A DNA stretch of 64,000 nucleotides from Pseudomonas triticicola (GTDB lineage: Bacteria; Pseudomonadota; Gammaproteobacteria; Pseudomonadales; Pseudomonadaceae), in assembly GCF_019145375.1 (NCBI RefSeq), contig NZ_JAHSTX010000001.1:595001-659000 (forward strand), given 5' to 3'. The notes beneath the pieces are model-generated. The model saw only the letters and a list, made by a program, of their open reading frames with translations, was not told where the DNA came from and made no database searches. Below are positions 20,021-31,179 of the stretch, piece by piece. Positions within the stretch are counted from its first letter, which is position 1, and each line of letters starts with the position of its first letter. Both the position numbers and the translations under genes were made by a program.

Positions 20021-21943
20021 ATGACCCTGCTCAAATTCAGCGATGTGTCCCTTGCGTTCGGCGCTATGCCGTTGTTGGACAAGGTGTCCTGGCAGATCGC
20101 CCGTGGTGAGCGGGTGTGCATCATCGGCCGCAACGGCACTGGCAAGTCCAGCATGATGAAACTGGTCAAGGGCGACCAGAAGCCCGATGACGGCTCGGTG
20201 TGGCGTGCCCCCGGTCTGAAAATCGGCGAATTGCCGCAAGAATTGCCAGTGGCCGACGACCGGACGGTATTCGACGTGGTCGCTGAAGGCCTCGACGGTG
20301 TTGGCGCCTTGCTCGCCGAATACCATCACCTGAGCCAGAACATCGTCACCGACGCTGATCTGGACAAGCTGATGCATGTCCAGCACGACCTCGAAGCCCG
20401 TGATGGCTGGCGCTTGCAGACGCTGGTCGACAGCACCCTGAGCCGCCTGCAACTGCCGGCCGACAAGACCCTCGCCGAGCTGTCCGGCGGCTGGCGTCGT
20501 CGCGTGCTGCTGGCGCAGGCGCTGGTATCCGAACCGGACCTGCTGCTGCTCGACGAACCGACCAACCACCTGGACATCGGTGCGATTGCCTGGCTCGAAG
20601 AGGCGCTGAAGGATTTCCAGGGCGCCGTGCTGTTCATCACGCACGACCGTTCCTTCCTGCAAAACCTCGCCACGCGCATCCTCGAACTGGATCGCGGTGG
20701 GCTGATCGACTGGAACGGCGACTACGCCAGTTTCCTCGTGCACAAAGAAGCTGCGCTGGCCGCTGAAGAAACCGCCAACGCGTTGTTCGACAAGCGTTTG
20801 GCTCAGGAAGAAGTGTGGATCCGTCAGGGCATCAAGGCCCGCCGCACTCGTAACGAAGGTCGTGTGCGCGCGCTGAAAGCCCTGCGCGTTGAGCGCAGTG
20901 AGCGTCGCGAGCGTACCGGCAAGGCCAACATCCAGCTGGAAACCGCGGACAAATCCGGCAAGCAGGTGATGGTGCTCGAGAACGTGAGCTTCGCGCACCC
21001 GGGCGGGCCGTTCCTGATCAAGGATTTCTCCATGGTCCTGCAGCGCGGCGACCGTATCGGTCTGCTCGGCGCCAACGGTACCGGCAAGACCACACTGTTG
21101 AAACTGATGCTCAGCGGTCTGCAACCGACCAGCGGCAAAGTGGAAGAGGGCACGCGTATCGACGTCGCCTACTTCGACCAGTTGCGCCATCAGCTGGATC
21201 TGGAAAAAACCGTGATCGACAACGTCGCCGAAGGTCGCGACTTCATCGACATCGACGGGCAGAGCCGCCATGTGCTGAGCTATCTCGGCGACTTCCTGTT
21301 CAGCCCGCAGCGTGCACGCACGCCGGTCAAGGCGTTGTCCGGTGGCGAGCGTGCGCGTCTGTTGCTGGCGAAGCTGTTCAGCAAACCGGCGAACCTGCTG
21401 GTACTCGACGAACCGACCAACGACCTCGATGTGGAAACCCTCGAGCTGCTCGAAGAAGTGCTGCTGACCTTCAACGGCACCGTGCTGATGGTCAGCCACG
21501 ACCGGGCATTCCTCGATAACGTGGTGACCAGCACCCTGGTCTTCGAAGGTGAAGGCAAGGTTCGTGAATATGTCGGCGGCTATCAGGACTGGATCCGTCA
21601 GGGCGGCTCGCCGCGTCTGTTGGGCGTGACTGAAAGCAAGTCGGGCAAGGCTGACCTGAATTCGGCGGTGGTTACCGCTGAGCCGGCTCCGGTGGCTGCG
21701 CCTGCCGCTGCCGCTCCGGTTGCCAAGAAGAAACTCAGCTACAAGCTGCAGCGTGAGCTGGAAGCCTTGCCGGGCGACATCGACGCCAAGGAGCAGCAGA
21801 TCGCCGCGGTTGAGGCGGAAATGGCTGAAGCCGGTTTCTACCAGCGTCCGCCGGCGGAAACGGCCAAAGTGATTGCTTCGCTGGAGCAATTGCAGGCCGA
21901 GCTGGATGCGTTGGTGGAGCGTTGGGCCGAGCTGGATGCCTGA
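20021..21943 (+). CDS. uup: ABC-F family ATPase Uup
   Basis: A 640-aa cytoplasmic protein with two ABC ATPase domains and no membrane segment. Walker A sites are GRNGTGKSS (about residues 36-44) and GANGTGKTT (about 350). The signature motifs LSGGWRRR and LSGGERARLL and Walker B LLLDEPTNHLD and LVLDEPTNDLD are typical of ABC-F. The inter-domain linker is rich in Arg and the C-terminal tail forms a coiled coil (about residues 570-640), as in Uup, which binds DNA or ribosomes and limits tandem-repeat excision in E. coli. GGAG precedes the ATG at 20021. Confidence 0.93.
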   Translation: MTLLKFSDVSLAFGAMPLLDKVSWQIARGERVCIIGRNGTGKSSMMKLVKGDQKPDDGSVWRAPGLKIGELPQELPVADDRTVFDVVAEGLDGVGALLAEYHHLSQNIVTDADLDKLMHVQHDLEARDGWRLQTLVDSTLSRLQLPADKTLAELSGGWRRRVLLAQALVSEPDLLLLDEPTNHLDIGAIAWLEEALKDFQGAVLFITHDRSFLQNLATRILELDRGGLIDWNGDYASFLVHKEAALAAEETANALFDKRLAQEEVWIRQGIKARRTRNEGRVRALKALRVERSERRERTGKANIQLETADKSGKQVMVLENVSFAHPGGPFLIKDFSMVLQRGDRIGLLGANGTGKTTLLKLMLSGLQPTSGKVEEGTRIDVAYFDQLRHQLDLEKTVIDNVAEGRDFIDIDGQSRHVLSYLGDFLFSPQRARTPVKALSGGERARLLLAKLFSKPANLLVLDEPTNDLDVETLELLEEVLLTFNGTVLMVSHDRAFLDNVVTSTLVFEGEGKVREYVGGYQDWIRQGGSPRLLGVTESKSGKADLNSAVVTAEPAPVAAPAAAAPVAKKKLSYKLQRELEALPGDIDAKEQQIAAVEAEMAEAGFYQRPPAETAKVIASLEQLQAELDALVERWAELDA

Positions 21944-21956
21944 TTGCTGCTGATGT

Positions 21957-21996
21957 GAAAAAGCCCGGCGCTCAGTGATGAGCGCCGGGCTTTTCA
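21957..21996 (+). terminator. uup terminator
   Basis: AAAAAGCCCGGCGCTCA / TGAGCGCCGGGCTTTT, a long GC stem with flanking A and T runs, 15 nt after the uup stop. Confidence 0.92.
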
Positions 21997-22031
21997 TATG
22001 TAACGCGATCTACAGGCGGGAGCAGGTCACC

Positions 22032-22121
22032 TGTGGGAGCGAGCCTGCTCGCGAAAGCGGTGTGTCAGGCAGCACTCATATTGAATGTGCCGACGTATTC
22101 GCGAGCAGGCTCGCTCCCACA
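22032..22121. repeat. REPIN, arms outward-type
   Basis: TGTGGGAGCGAGCCTGCTCG and its inverted partner ATTCGCGAGCAGGCTCGCTC flank about 40 nt, between the convergent uup and usp genes. Confidence 0.9.
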
Positions 22122-22135
22122 AATTGCAAGACAGA

Positions 22136-22573
22136 TCAGCGTTTGACCAGGTACACCGCCAGTACATCGCATGGCGCGCCGTGCAGAACGTCATTCGCGG
22201 TCGAGCCGAGCAGCAGTGCCAGGCCATGACGGCCATGGCTTCCGACCACGATCAGATCGCACGCTTGTTCCTTGGCGAAATGATGGATTTCCTGGCGTGG
22301 CTGGCCGTAGGTCAGATGGCAATTGGCGCCTTCGAGTTCGGGGTATTTCGATTTGAGTTTTTCAAGACGCTCCTTGGCCTGATCGAACTGCTGTTGTTGC
22401 AGTTGTGACAGGTCCATCGGCACGTCGCCACCGAAGGCCATGGCCATTGGTTCAACGATATGCACCAGCGACAACTTGGCAGCGTTGCTCACCGACAGCT
22501 CGCGGGCGCGGTGGATCACAGGATCGCACTCTTCGGTCAGATCTACGGCGACCAGTATGTGGTGGTAGGGCAT
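22136..22573 (-). CDS. Universal stress protein, UspA family
   Basis: A 145-aa single-domain Usp with an alpha/beta nucleotide-binding fold. The N-terminal MPYHHILVAVDLTEE and the ATP-binding pattern VGSHGRHGLALLLGSTA (G-2x-G-9x-G-S/T) are present, so it probably binds ATP. Such proteins support survival in stasis or low oxygen. GGAGGAG lies 8 nt before the ATG, predicting strong translation. It is divergent from the membrane-anchored protein at 22677. I found no Anr-type palindrome in the 103-nt gap. Confidence 0.93.
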   Translation of the reverse strand: MPYHHILVAVDLTEECDPVIHRARELSVSNAAKLSLVHIVEPMAMAFGGDVPMDLSQLQQQQFDQAKERLEKLKSKYPELEGANCHLTYGQPRQEIHHFAKEQACDLIVVGSHGRHGLALLLGSTANDVLHGAPCDVLAVYLVKR

Positions 22574-22676
22574 GAGGTGCTCCTCCTGAGGGTTCGATAT
22601 TGGTAAGTATGGCTGGTTTCAAGCGCATTGGTTCGCAAGTGACACAATGGGCTCATCAAAAATCGGGAGTACAGAT

Positions 22677-23114
22677 ATGACGGTCTGGCTGGTGGTGTCA
22701 ATCCTGCTGGTAGTTTTAAGTCCACTGGCATGGTTGCGCCCATCGCGTTCGCAGAGCGGGCGCATGGCCCTGCGCATGGAGGCGCGACGCATCGGCCTGG
22801 CGATGCAGCTGGCGCCGCAGGAGTGGCCGCACTGGCTGCTGCCGGAGCCGCCGAATCCCTGCGCCCAGTACCACCGGCCCCGGCGGGGCAGTCAACCGGC
22901 GTGCTGGACCTATTGGCAGAAATCCCCGGGCGTGTGGGTCAATCAATGGCAAGAAGTCTGCGATGACCGGACCCTGCTCGATTATTTCGAAAAATTGCCG
23001 GGGAATGTTTTCAAGATCGAAGCGGACAAGCAGATGATCGCCTTGTACTGGGGCGAGAAGGGCGAGGCGACGGTTCTGCAGGATATCGACGCGACCCTGA
23101 AAGCGCTGGCGTGA
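22677..23114 (+). CDS. Conserved hypothetical membrane-anchored protein
   Basis: A 145-aa protein of unknown function. One N-terminal hydrophobic segment (VWLVVSILLVVLSPLAWL, residues 3-20) is followed by a basic stretch and a soluble part rich in Trp and Pro (EWPHWLLPEPPNPC). It would be anchored in the inner membrane. I start at 22677 because GGGAG lies about 7 nt upstream, giving MTVWLVV. It sits between usp and fadBA, where PAO1 also has small unknown genes. Confidence 0.8.
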   Translation: MTVWLVVSILLVVLSPLAWLRPSRSQSGRMALRMEARRIGLAMQLAPQEWPHWLLPEPPNPCAQYHRPRRGSQPACWTYWQKSPGVWVNQWQEVCDDRTLLDYFEKLPGNVFKIEADKQMIALYWGEKGEATVLQDIDATLKALA

Positions 23115-23163
23115 TGCGGGGACTTTTCTCACTGCAACGGTGTGAAACGTCCGGCAGACGCGC

Positions 23164-23192
23164 AATAAAAAGCCCGACATGATTCGTCGGGC
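23164..23192 (-). terminator. Orphan minus-strand terminator
   Basis: GCCCGAC / GTCGGGC with a 7-nt loop. The T run (TTTTTATT) is only on the minus strand, so it would stop leftward transcription coming from the fadB upstream region, where no minus-strand gene is recognised. Confidence 0.6.
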
Positions 23193-23421
23193 GGGTTGGC
23201 CAGGCAGGCCGGTAATCCTTTTCTACAGGGGGCGCTCTGATCGCCTCGGCAAATTCCCCGCAGTCCACCCAGCGTAGCCTTCTGAACGGGGCTCGCCGGA
23301 AATTAGGGCGACTTTTCTAACTATTGATTCTATGAATGGCTCAACATCGAGACGGGTGTTGCTGCTCATCATGATGCAGAAATGACCGCAAAGTCGCATT
23401 TCAGCCCGAATTTAGGGCGAT

Positions 23422-23433
23422 TGACAATTGTCA
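23422..23433. promoter_or_regulatory. Perfect palindrome TGACAATTGTCA upstream of fadB
   Basis: A 12-bp perfect inverted repeat about 207 nt before the fadB start. It is operator-like, but I do not recognise the regulator. Confidence 0.35.
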
Positions 23434-23639
23434 GAAATTCCGTGAAGGTGACGTACCCGAATCAAACGGGCGTATGAATTGAGCGTTTGTCTTACAGACT
23501 GCTCCTACAGAATCCCGACTATCGCGTTGGCGGGTGTGCCAGGCGGACGGTGTCAGTATCGACGAGCAAAGCGTCCTTCTGAGCCATAAGCCTGCGTCCG
23601 ACGTGTACTGTTCAGCTTCCATATCGTGGAGATCAGTTG

Positions 23640-25787
23640 ATGATTTACGAAGGTAAAGCCATCACGGTTAAAGCTCTTGAAAGTGGCATCGTCGAATTGA
23701 AATTCGACCTCAAGGGTGAGTCCGTCAACAAGTTCAACCGTCTAACCCTGAACGAACTGCGTCAGGCCGTAGACACCATCAAGGCAGATGCTTCGATCAA
23801 GGGCGTGATCGTCAGCAGCGGCAAGGACGTATTCATCGTCGGCGCCGACATCACCGAATTTGTCGACAACTTCAAGCTGCCGGATGCCGAGCTGGTTGCT
23901 GGCAATCTCGAAGCCAACAAGATCTTCAGCGATTTCGAAGACCTCAACGTGCCAACCGTCGCGGCCATCAACGGCATCGCCCTCGGTGGCGGTCTGGAAA
24001 TGTGCCTGGCGGCTGACTATCGCGTCATGTCCACCAAGGCCAAGATTGGTCTGCCGGAAGTCAAACTGGGCATCTACCCGGGCTTCGGCGGTACCGTGCG
24101 TCTGCCACGCCTGATCGGTGTCGACAACGCTATCGAGTGGATTGCCGCCGGCAAGGAAAACCGCCCGGAAGACGCGCTGAAAGTCAGCGCCGTCGACGCC
24201 GTAGTCGCCCCTGAAAAATTGCAGGAAGCTGCCCTCGAGCTGATCAAGCGCGCCATCTCCGGCGAGTTCGATTACAAGGCCAAGCGTCAGCCGAAACTTG
24301 AAAAACTCAAGTTGAACGCCATTGAGCAAATGATGGCTTTCGAAACTGCCAAAGGTTTCGTGGCTGGCCAGGCCGGTCCGAACTACCCGGCGCCGGTTGA
24401 AGCGATCAAGACCATCCAGAAAGCCGCGAACTTCGGTCGCGACAAAGCGCTGGAAGTGGAAGCTGCAGGCTTCGTCAAACTGGCCAAGACCTCTGCTGCG
24501 CAGAGCCTGATCGGCCTGTTCCTGAACGATCAGGAGCTGAAGAAAAAGGCCAAGGCCTACGACGAAATCGCCAAAGACGTGAAGCAGGCTGCCGTATTGG
24601 GCGCCGGCATCATGGGTGGCGGTATCGCTTATCAGTCGGCTTCCAAAGGCACGCCGATCCTGATGAAGGACATCAACGAGCACGGTATCGAGCAGGGTCT
24701 GGCCGAAGCCGCCAAGCTGCTGGTCGGCCGCGTTGACAAGGGTCGCATGACCGCTGCGAAGATGGCTGAAGTGCTCAACGGCATTCGTCCGACGCTGTCG
24801 TACGGCGACTTCGGTCACGTCGATCTGGTCGTCGAAGCTGTGGTCGAGAATCCGAAGGTCAAGCAAGCGGTGCTGGCTGAAGTCGAAGACAAGGTCAAAG
24901 AGGACACCATCCTCGCGTCCAACACCTCGACCATTTCCATCAGCCTGCTGGCCAAGGCCCTCAAGCGTCCGGAAAACTTCGTCGGCATGCACTTCTTCAA
25001 CCCGGTGCACATGATGCCGCTGGTGGAAGTGATCCGTGGCGAGAAGTCCAGTGAACTGGCCATCGCCACTACCGTTGCCTACGCGAAGAAAATGGGCAAG
25101 AACCCGATCGTCGTCAACGACTGCCCGGGCTTCCTGGTCAACCGCGTGCTGTTCCCCTACTTCGGCGGTTTCGCCAAGCTGGTCAGCGCCGGTGTCGACT
25201 TCGTGCGTATCGACAAGGTCATGGAAAAATTCGGCTGGCCGATGGGTCCTGCGTACCTGATGGACGTGGTCGGCATCGACACCGGTCACCACGGTCGTGA
25301 CGTGATGGCTGAAGGTTTCCCGGACCGCATGAAGGATGACCGTCGTTCGGCCATCGACGTGCTGTACGAAGCCAAACGCCTGGGCCAGAAGAACGGCAAG
25401 GGCTTCTACGCCTACGAGGCCGACAAGAAAGGCAAGCAGAAGAAAGTCGCCGATCCGTCGGTACTCGAAGTGCTCAAGCCGATCGTTTACGAGCAGCGCG
25501 AAGTCACTGACGAAGACATCATCAACTGGATGATGATCCCGCTGTGCCTGGAAACCGTGCGTTGCCTGGAAGACGGCATTGTTGAAACCGCCGCCGAAGC
25601 CGACATGGGTCTGGTCTACGGTATCGGTTTCCCTCCATTCCGTGGCGGTGCGCTGCGCTACATCGATTCGATCGGTGTTGCCGAGTTCGTTGCCCTGGCT
25701 GACCAGTACGCTGATTTGGGCGCGCTGTACCACCCGACCGCGAAGCTGCGCGAAATGGCCAAGAACGGCCAGAGCTTCTTCGGTTAA
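23640..25787 (+). CDS. fadB: Fatty acid oxidation complex subunit alpha
   Basis: A 715-aa multifunctional beta-oxidation protein with enoyl-CoA hydratase/isomerase and L-3-hydroxyacyl-CoA dehydrogenase activities. The N-terminal crotonase domain has [12 protein letters not shown] (Glu120) and [15 protein letters not shown] (Glu140). The dehydrogenase half has the NAD motif [11 protein letters not shown] near residue 320 and the catalytic [14 protein letters not shown]. The length matches the family exactly. It forms an alpha2beta2 complex with FadA, encoded 29 nt downstream. GTGGAG precedes the ATG at 23640. In P. aeruginosa PsrA represses the homologous operon. Confidence 0.97.
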   Translation: MIYEGKAITVKALESGIVELKFDLKGESVNKFNRLTLNELRQAVDTIKADASIKGVIVSSGKDVFIVGADITEFVDNFKLPDAELVAGNLEANKIFSDFEDLNVPTVAAINGIALGGGLEMCLAADYRVMSTKAKIGLPEVKLGIYPGFGGTVRLPRLIGVDNAIEWIAAGKENRPEDALKVSAVDAVVAPEKLQEAALELIKRAISGEFDYKAKRQPKLEKLKLNAIEQMMAFETAKGFVAGQAGPNYPAPVEAIKTIQKAANFGRDKALEVEAAGFVKLAKTSAAQSLIGLFLNDQELKKKAKAYDEIAKDVKQAAVLGAGIMGGGIAYQSASKGTPILMKDINEHGIEQGLAEAAKLLVGRVDKGRMTAAKMAEVLNGIRPTLSYGDFGHVDLVVEAVVENPKVKQAVLAEVEDKVKEDTILASNTSTISISLLAKALKRPENFVGMHFFNPVHMMPLVEVIRGEKSSELAIATTVAYAKKMGKNPIVVNDCPGFLVNRVLFPYFGGFAKLVSAGVDFVRIDKVMEKFGWPMGPAYLMDVVGIDTGHHGRDVMAEGFPDRMKDDRRSAIDVLYEAKRLGQKNGKGFYAYEADKKGKQKKVADPSVLEVLKPIVYEQREVTDEDIINWMMIPLCLETVRCLEDGIVETAAEADMGLVYGIGFPPFRGGALRYIDSIGVAEFVALADQYADLGALYHPTAKLREMAKNGQSFFG

Positions 25788-25801
25788 GCGCCCCCAACTA
25801 G

Positions 25802-26992
<1,191 letters not shown>

Positions 26993-27009
26993 GCGTCTCG
27001 TCGATGGAA

Positions 27010-27040
27010 GCCGGGGCCCAGTGCCCCGGTTTTTGTTTTT
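27010..27040 (+). terminator. fadBA terminator
   Basis: GCCGGGGC / GCCCCGG with the short loop CCAGT, followed by TTTTTGTTTTTGGG. It lies 20 nt after fadA. Confidence 0.85.
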
Positions 27041-27087
27041 GGGTTTTTTTTCTTTATTTTTGAAAAGATTTCAGTGAGGGCCGAAGC

Positions 27088-27324
27088 ATGCCGATACAAC
27101 CTGGGCTCTACCAACATTACAAAGGTCCGCAATACCGTGTATTCAGTGTTGCGCGGCATTCCGAAACCGAAGAAGAAGTGGTCTTTTACCAAGCCCTGTA
27201 TGGCGATTACGGCTATTGGGTGCGCCCGCTGAGCATGTTCGTCGAGTCAGTCGAGGTTGACGGCGAGCAGGTGCCGCGCTTTGCTTTGGTGCAAGCCGAA
27301 CCGAGCATTTTTGACAAGGCATGA
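27088..27324 (+). CDS. DUF1653 domain-containing protein
   Basis: A 78-aa soluble protein made of one DUF1653 domain. The typical opening QPGLYQHYKGPQYRVFSVA and a following 'Y.DYGYWVRPLSMF' are visible. The function of the family is unknown; it is a small beta-rich fold with many aromatic residues. GTGAGGG lies about 10 nt upstream of the ATG. It lies between fadA and topA, and PAO1 has the same arrangement as I recall. Confidence 0.85.
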   Translation: MPIQPGLYQHYKGPQYRVFSVARHSETEEEVVFYQALYGDYGYWVRPLSMFVESVEVDGEQVPRFALVQAEPSIFDKA

Positions 27325-27349
27325 GGCGACTGCGCAGACAACCCTGCGC

Positions 27350-27378
27350 TTGACCTCACCTTGTATCAACTATATATA
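27350..27378 (+). promoter_or_regulatory. Sigma-70 promoter of topA
   Basis: TTGACC (27350-27355), a 17-nt spacer and TATATA (27373-27378), about 60 nt before the topA start. The AT-rich TATATATA is sharply unlike its surroundings. A supercoiling-responsive topA promoter would be usual, but that is not visible in sequence. Confidence 0.65.
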
Positions 27379-27438
27379 GCGGTGCCGCGTCAGGCGCCAA
27401 CCGCCTTTCACTTCTAGAATTCAGGAATTTTCTGATCC

Positions 27439-30072
27439 ATGGGCAAATCGCTGGTCATTGTGGAATCCCCGGCTAAGGCCAAGACCATCAACAAGTATCT
27501 GGGTAACCAATACGTGGTGAAGTCGAGTATCGGCCATATCCGAGACCTGCCCACCAGCGGTTCGGCTAGCGCCAGCAAAGAGCCAGCCGCCAAGCGCGGC
27601 AAGGCTGCTGCGGGCGAAGGTCCGGTGCTCTCGCCGAAAGAGAAAGCGCGCAAGCAGCTGGTCTCGCGCATGGGCGTCGATCCCGAGCACGGCTGGAAAG
27701 CCCAGTACGAGATCCTTCCCGGCAAAGAGAAGGTCATCGAAGAGCTGCGTCGGCTCGCCAAGGATGCTGACACCATCTATCTCGCAACCGACTTGGATCG
27801 CGAGGGGGAAGCCATTGCCTGGCACCTGCGCGAAGCCATCGGTGGTGACGACAGCCGCTACAAGCGCGTGGTGTTCAACGAGATCACCAAGAAGGCGATC
27901 CAGGAAGCCTTCTCCGAGCCGGGCGAGCTGGACATTGATCGTGTCAACGCCCAGCAGGCGCGTCGTTTCCTCGACCGCGTCGTCGGCTATATGGTCTCGC
28001 CGCTGCTGTGGGCCAAGATCGCCCGTGGTCTGTCCGCCGGTCGCGTGCAATCGGTTGCCGTGAAACTGGTGGTCGAGCGTGAGCGCGAAATCCGTGCGTT
28101 CAATCCCGAAGAATACTGGGAAGTGCATGCCGATCTCGGCACTGCCAAAGGCTCGACCGTGCGTTTCGAAGTCGCTCGCGAAAAAGGCGAAGCCTTCAAG
28201 CCGCTGAACGAAGCCCAGGCCATGGCTGCGCTGGAGAAGCTCAAGTCTTCCAGCTACAGCATCGTCAAGCGCGAAGACAAACCGACCAGCAGCAAACCCT
28301 CGGCGCCGTTCATCACGTCGACCTTGCAGCAGGCTGCGAGCAACCGCCTCGGTTTCGGCGTGAAGAAAACCATGATGATGGCCCAGCGCCTGTACGAAGC
28401 CGGCTACATCACTTACATGCGTACCGACTCGACCAATCTCTCGGCCGACGCCGTGGCGATGGCGCGCACTTACATCGAGGACGAATTCGGCAAGAAGTAC
28501 CTGCCGGAAACGCCGAACGTCTACAGCAGCAAGGAAGGCGCGCAAGAGGCTCACGAAGCGATTCGTCCGTCCGACGCTAACACCACGCCGAGCAAGCTGG
28601 CGGGTATGGAGCGTGACGCCGAGCGTCTGTACGAGCTGATCTGGCGCCAGTTCCTTGCCTGCCAGATGCTGCCGGCGCAATACCTGTCGACCACCGTCAG
28701 CGTCGGCGCTGGCGACTTCGAACTGCGCGCCAAGGGCCGTATCCTCAAGTTCGACGGTTACACCCGGGTGATGCCGCAGATTACCAAGCCTGGCGATGAT
28801 GACGTGCTGCCGGACATGGCCCAGGGCGATGTGATGAAGCTGATCAAGCTCGATCCGTCGCAGCATTTCACCAAGCCACCGGCGCGTTACTCCGAGGCCA
28901 GCCTGGTCAAGGAAATGGAAAAGCGCGGTATCGGTCGTCCTTCGACCTACGCTGCGATCATTTCGACCATTCAGGATCGCGGTTATGTGACCCTGCACAA
29001 CCGTCGTTTCTACTCGGAAAAGATGGGCGACATCGTCACCGAGCGTCTGTCCGAGAGCTTCTCCAATCTCATGGACTACGGCTTCACCGCCGGCATGGAA
29101 GAGAACCTCGATGACGTGGCGCAGGGCGAGCGCGACTGGAAAAATGTGCTGGACGAGTTTTACGGCGACTTCAAGAAGAAGCTCGAAGTAGCGGAAAACC
29201 CGGACAGCGGCATGCGCGCCAACCAGCCGGTCATGACTGACATTCCGTGCACCACCTGCGGTCGTCCGATGCAGATTCGTACCGCATCGACTGGCGTGTT
29301 CCTCGGCTGCTCGGGCTACAGCCTGCCGCCGAAAGAGCGCTGCAAGGCTACCGTCAACCTGGTGCCGGGCGATGAAATCGCAGCGGACGACGAGGGCGAA
29401 TCGGAATCGCTGGTCCTGCGTGGCAAGCATCGCTGCCCAATCTGCAGCACGGCGATGGACGCCTACCTGCTGGACGAAAAGCGCAAGTTGCACATCTGCG
29501 GCAACAACCCGGATTGCGCCGGTTACGAAATCGAAGAAGGCAGCTATCGCATCAAGGGCTATGAAGGTCCGAGTCTGGAATGCGATAAGTGCGGCAGCGA
29601 GATGCAGCTCAAGACCGGCCGTTTTGGCAAGTTCTTCGGTTGCACCAACCCGGAGTGCAAGAACACCCGCAAACTGCTGAAGAGCGGTGACGCGGCTCCG
29701 CCGAAGATGGATCCGGTGAAGATGCCTGAGCTGAAATGCGAAAAGGTCAACGACACCTACATCCTGCGCGATGGTGCGTCCGGCCTGTTCCTGGCTGCCA
29801 GTCAGTTCCCGAAAAACCGCGAGACCCGCGCTCCGCTGGTGATCGAGATTCTGCCGCACAAGGACGAGATCGATCCGAAGTACCACTTCCTGTGCGAGGC
29901 TCCGCAAAAGGATCCTGACGGTCTGCCAGCGGTCATCCGCTACAGCCGCAAGACCAAGGAGCAATACGTGCAGACCGAAGTCGACGGCAAGCCGACAGGC
30001 TGGAAGGCGTATTACGACGGTGGCAAGTGGACTGTTGAAGACAAGCGCAGCGCAAAGGCCAAGGCCGAGTAA
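27439..30072 (+). CDS. topA: DNA topoisomerase I
   Basis: An 877-aa type IA topoisomerase that relaxes negative supercoils. The N-terminal Toprim domain has [12 protein letters not shown] and [13 protein letters not shown]; the active-site Tyr326 is in [13 protein letters not shown]. Three C-terminal zinc-ribbon repeats are visible (CTTCGRPM...[13 protein letters not shown]...[15 protein letters not shown]...GCTNPEC), followed by a basic Lys/Ala tail. An insertion rich in Ala/Lys near residues 35-60 within Toprim is usual in pseudomonads. The Shine-Dalgarno site (AGGA) is weak and distant. A strong terminator follows. Confidence 0.97.
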   Translation: MGKSLVIVESPAKAKTINKYLGNQYVVKSSIGHIRDLPTSGSASASKEPAAKRGKAAAGEGPVLSPKEKARKQLVSRMGVDPEHGWKAQYEILPGKEKVIEELRRLAKDADTIYLATDLDREGEAIAWHLREAIGGDDSRYKRVVFNEITKKAIQEAFSEPGELDIDRVNAQQARRFLDRVVGYMVSPLLWAKIARGLSAGRVQSVAVKLVVEREREIRAFNPEEYWEVHADLGTAKGSTVRFEVAREKGEAFKPLNEAQAMAALEKLKSSSYSIVKREDKPTSSKPSAPFITSTLQQAASNRLGFGVKKTMMMAQRLYEAGYITYMRTDSTNLSADAVAMARTYIEDEFGKKYLPETPNVYSSKEGAQEAHEAIRPSDANTTPSKLAGMERDAERLYELIWRQFLACQMLPAQYLSTTVSVGAGDFELRAKGRILKFDGYTRVMPQITKPGDDDVLPDMAQGDVMKLIKLDPSQHFTKPPARYSEASLVKEMEKRGIGRPSTYAAIISTIQDRGYVTLHNRRFYSEKMGDIVTERLSESFSNLMDYGFTAGMEENLDDVAQGERDWKNVLDEFYGDFKKKLEVAENPDSGMRANQPVMTDIPCTTCGRPMQIRTASTGVFLGCSGYSLPPKERCKATVNLVPGDEIAADDEGESESLVLRGKHRCPICSTAMDAYLLDEKRKLHICGNNPDCAGYEIEEGSYRIKGYEGPSLECDKCGSEMQLKTGRFGKFFGCTNPECKNTRKLLKSGDAAPPKMDPVKMPELKCEKVNDTYILRDGASGLFLAASQFPKNRETRAPLVIEILPHKDEIDPKYHFLCEAPQKDPDGLPAVIRYSRKTKEQYVQTEVDGKPTGWKAYYDGGKWTVEDKRSAKAKAE

Positions 30073-30090
30073 GCGCTGGTCTGAACAGCG

Positions 30091-30138
30091 AAAAGGCCGC
30101 ATGAAAACCTTGAGGGTTTCATGCGGCCTTTTTGTTTT
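30091..30138 (+). terminator. topA terminator
   Basis: AAAAGGCCGCATGAAA / TTTCATGCGGCCTTTTT with a small inner loop, then TGTTTTG. It lies about 20 nt after topA. Confidence 0.93.
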
Positions 30139-30217
30139 GTGCTTGCGCTGGCATTGGTTGATCCATGACACTGCCGGGCCTGTGTGAAGCAATTATTTCG
30201 TTGTGGAGGCTGCCGTC

Positions 30218-30742
30218 ATGGCCCACGAACTCTATACCCGCACCAACCAGAAGATCTATTTCGCCGGCCTGTCACTCGAAGCTCTGGCTCGTGCTGAAGA
30301 GGGGCGGGCGATGAATTCTCTGGCGCTGATCCAGGCCGGGCGTGAGTCGGCCTTGTTTCACCTCTACGGCGCACTGCTGGGCCTGTGTCATGAGATTGCC
30401 GGCTTTTATCGTCTGCCGCAGGCCAATTCGCCGAGGGCAGAGGAGTTGCTGAGGCGCGAAGTGCTGGAATCGATAGCGATCCCGGAGCTGGCGGAAATGG
30501 TCGAGCTGGCCGGTAATCCGGAAACCTGGCTGGCGAAACTGCTGGCGGCGCACGCAGCGCTGTTTCAGCCACCGAGGGCGCCACGCAAGCCGAAAGGCGA
30601 TGTGACGCAGCCGCTGATTCAAGCGATTAATCTTGATGAAGAAGAGGCGCCAGAAGAGCTCAGTCGAGATGAGCTGGAGAGCTGGCGGCAGAACCTCAAA
30701 GGTCTGGCCCTGCGTTTCCGGGAAGGCTTGAACGAGTGCTGA
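30218..30742 (+). CDS. Conserved hypothetical protein (DUF6586-like)
   Basis: A 174-aa, probably cytoplasmic helical protein. Its N-terminal half is a helical bundle (HELYTRTNQKIYFAGLSLE, then GRAMNSLALIQAGRESALFH). It has a Pro/Arg-rich linker near residue 112 and an acidic segment NLDEEEAPEEL. I recall similar pseudomonad proteins as DUF6586, always next to topA; no function is known. The ATG at 30218 has GGAGG 8 nt upstream, while a start at 30203 overlaps it. Confidence 0.8.
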   Translation: MAHELYTRTNQKIYFAGLSLEALARAEEGRAMNSLALIQAGRESALFHLYGALLGLCHEIAGFYRLPQANSPRAEELLRREVLESIAIPELAEMVELAGNPETWLAKLLAAHAALFQPPRAPRKPKGDVTQPLIQAINLDEEEAPEELSRDELESWRQNLKGLALRFREGLNEC

Positions 30743-30814
30743 GGTAGTTTGGCGCAGTGGCAATCTGAAACATGCTGCTGGTCAAGATCCTGAGCGAAGC
30801 TCGAATGATGTCTA

Positions 30815-30820
30815 TATAAT
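30815..30820 (+). promoter_or_regulatory. Putative -10 element for the 77-aa gene
   Basis: TATAAT within TCTATATAATCG, 28 nt before the start codon of the gene at 30849. A matching -35 is poor, so this is a weak call. Confidence 0.4.
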
Positions 30821-30848
30821 CGCTGCCTTTCGTGGAGAACAGACCTAT

Positions 30849-31082
30849 ATGCCAACGTCCTTTCTAGAAATTGTCGAGTTACCAGACGGCCGAATCGAAC
30901 TGCGCAGGGCTGAGGACGAAGGTTCTCTGGTGACGCTGGATTTCTCCGAGGATGCCAAAGCGTTCCTGCAGGGCCAGCACGTTGAAATCGCCAAAGCGAT
31001 GTTGAGCGTTGGCGTGCAGATGGCGGGTCGTATGGTTGAAGGCGAGTTTGATAAGGAAGAGGGGCCGCGGGTTCTTCATTGA
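30849..31082 (+). CDS. Conserved hypothetical protein, 77 aa
   Basis: A 77-aa acidic soluble protein (FLEIVELPDGRIELRRAEDE at the start, then a helix AKAMLSVGVQMAGRMVEG). PAO1 has a homologue at the same place beside sulA-lexA, as I recall. Function is unknown. The ATG follows GTGGAGA at a normal distance, and a TATAAT lies just upstream. It converges on sulA with a 97-nt gap that holds nothing I recognise. Confidence 0.75.
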   Translation: MPTSFLEIVELPDGRIELRRAEDEGSLVTLDFSEDAKAFLQGQHVEIAKAMLSVGVQMAGRMVEGEFDKEEGPRVLH

Positions 31083-31179
31083 TCAACGCTTTGGCCTTTT
31101 CTCGGTCGTTTGCGCTTCAGATCGGCTTCTCTGTCCCTGGAGAAGCCCTGCGCTTCACACAGCGCGCATTACCCATCAA

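Larger units (their letters stand above)
23115..23639. other. Long intergenic region upstream of fadBA
   Basis: 525 nt without a convincing gene. It holds a minus-strand terminator (23164-23192), a direct repeat TTAGGGCGA (23303 and 23412), a perfect 12-bp palindrome TGACAATTGTCA (23422-23433), a fragment GCTCCTACAG (about 23503) of the repeat family seen at 8029 and 15407, and PsrA-type half-sites CAAAC (23463-23467) and GTTTG (23485-23489) spaced 17 nt apart. The short minus-strand ORFs here look like chance readings. It probably contains the fadBA promoter, but I cannot place a good -35/-10 pair. Confidence 0.5.

Noticed and set aside
19985..21997. 670-codon minus-strand ORF opposite uup, and a 663-codon one opposite fadB (23742-25733)
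   Set aside because: Both are antisense to clearly recognised genes and show no independent motifs.
22574..22676. Anr/FNR box between usp and the membrane protein
   Set aside because: Only half-sites (ATCAA) are seen, with no TTGAT-N4-ATCAA.
22677..23114. Possible secreted peptide precursor
   Set aside because: The hydrophobic segment has no clear cleavage site and is followed by basic residues, so it reads as a membrane anchor rather than a signal peptide.
27421..30192. 923-codon minus-strand ORF opposite topA
   Set aside because: It mirrors topA codons and is rich in His, Arg and Gln, as antisense readings of GC-rich genes are. No ribosome site.
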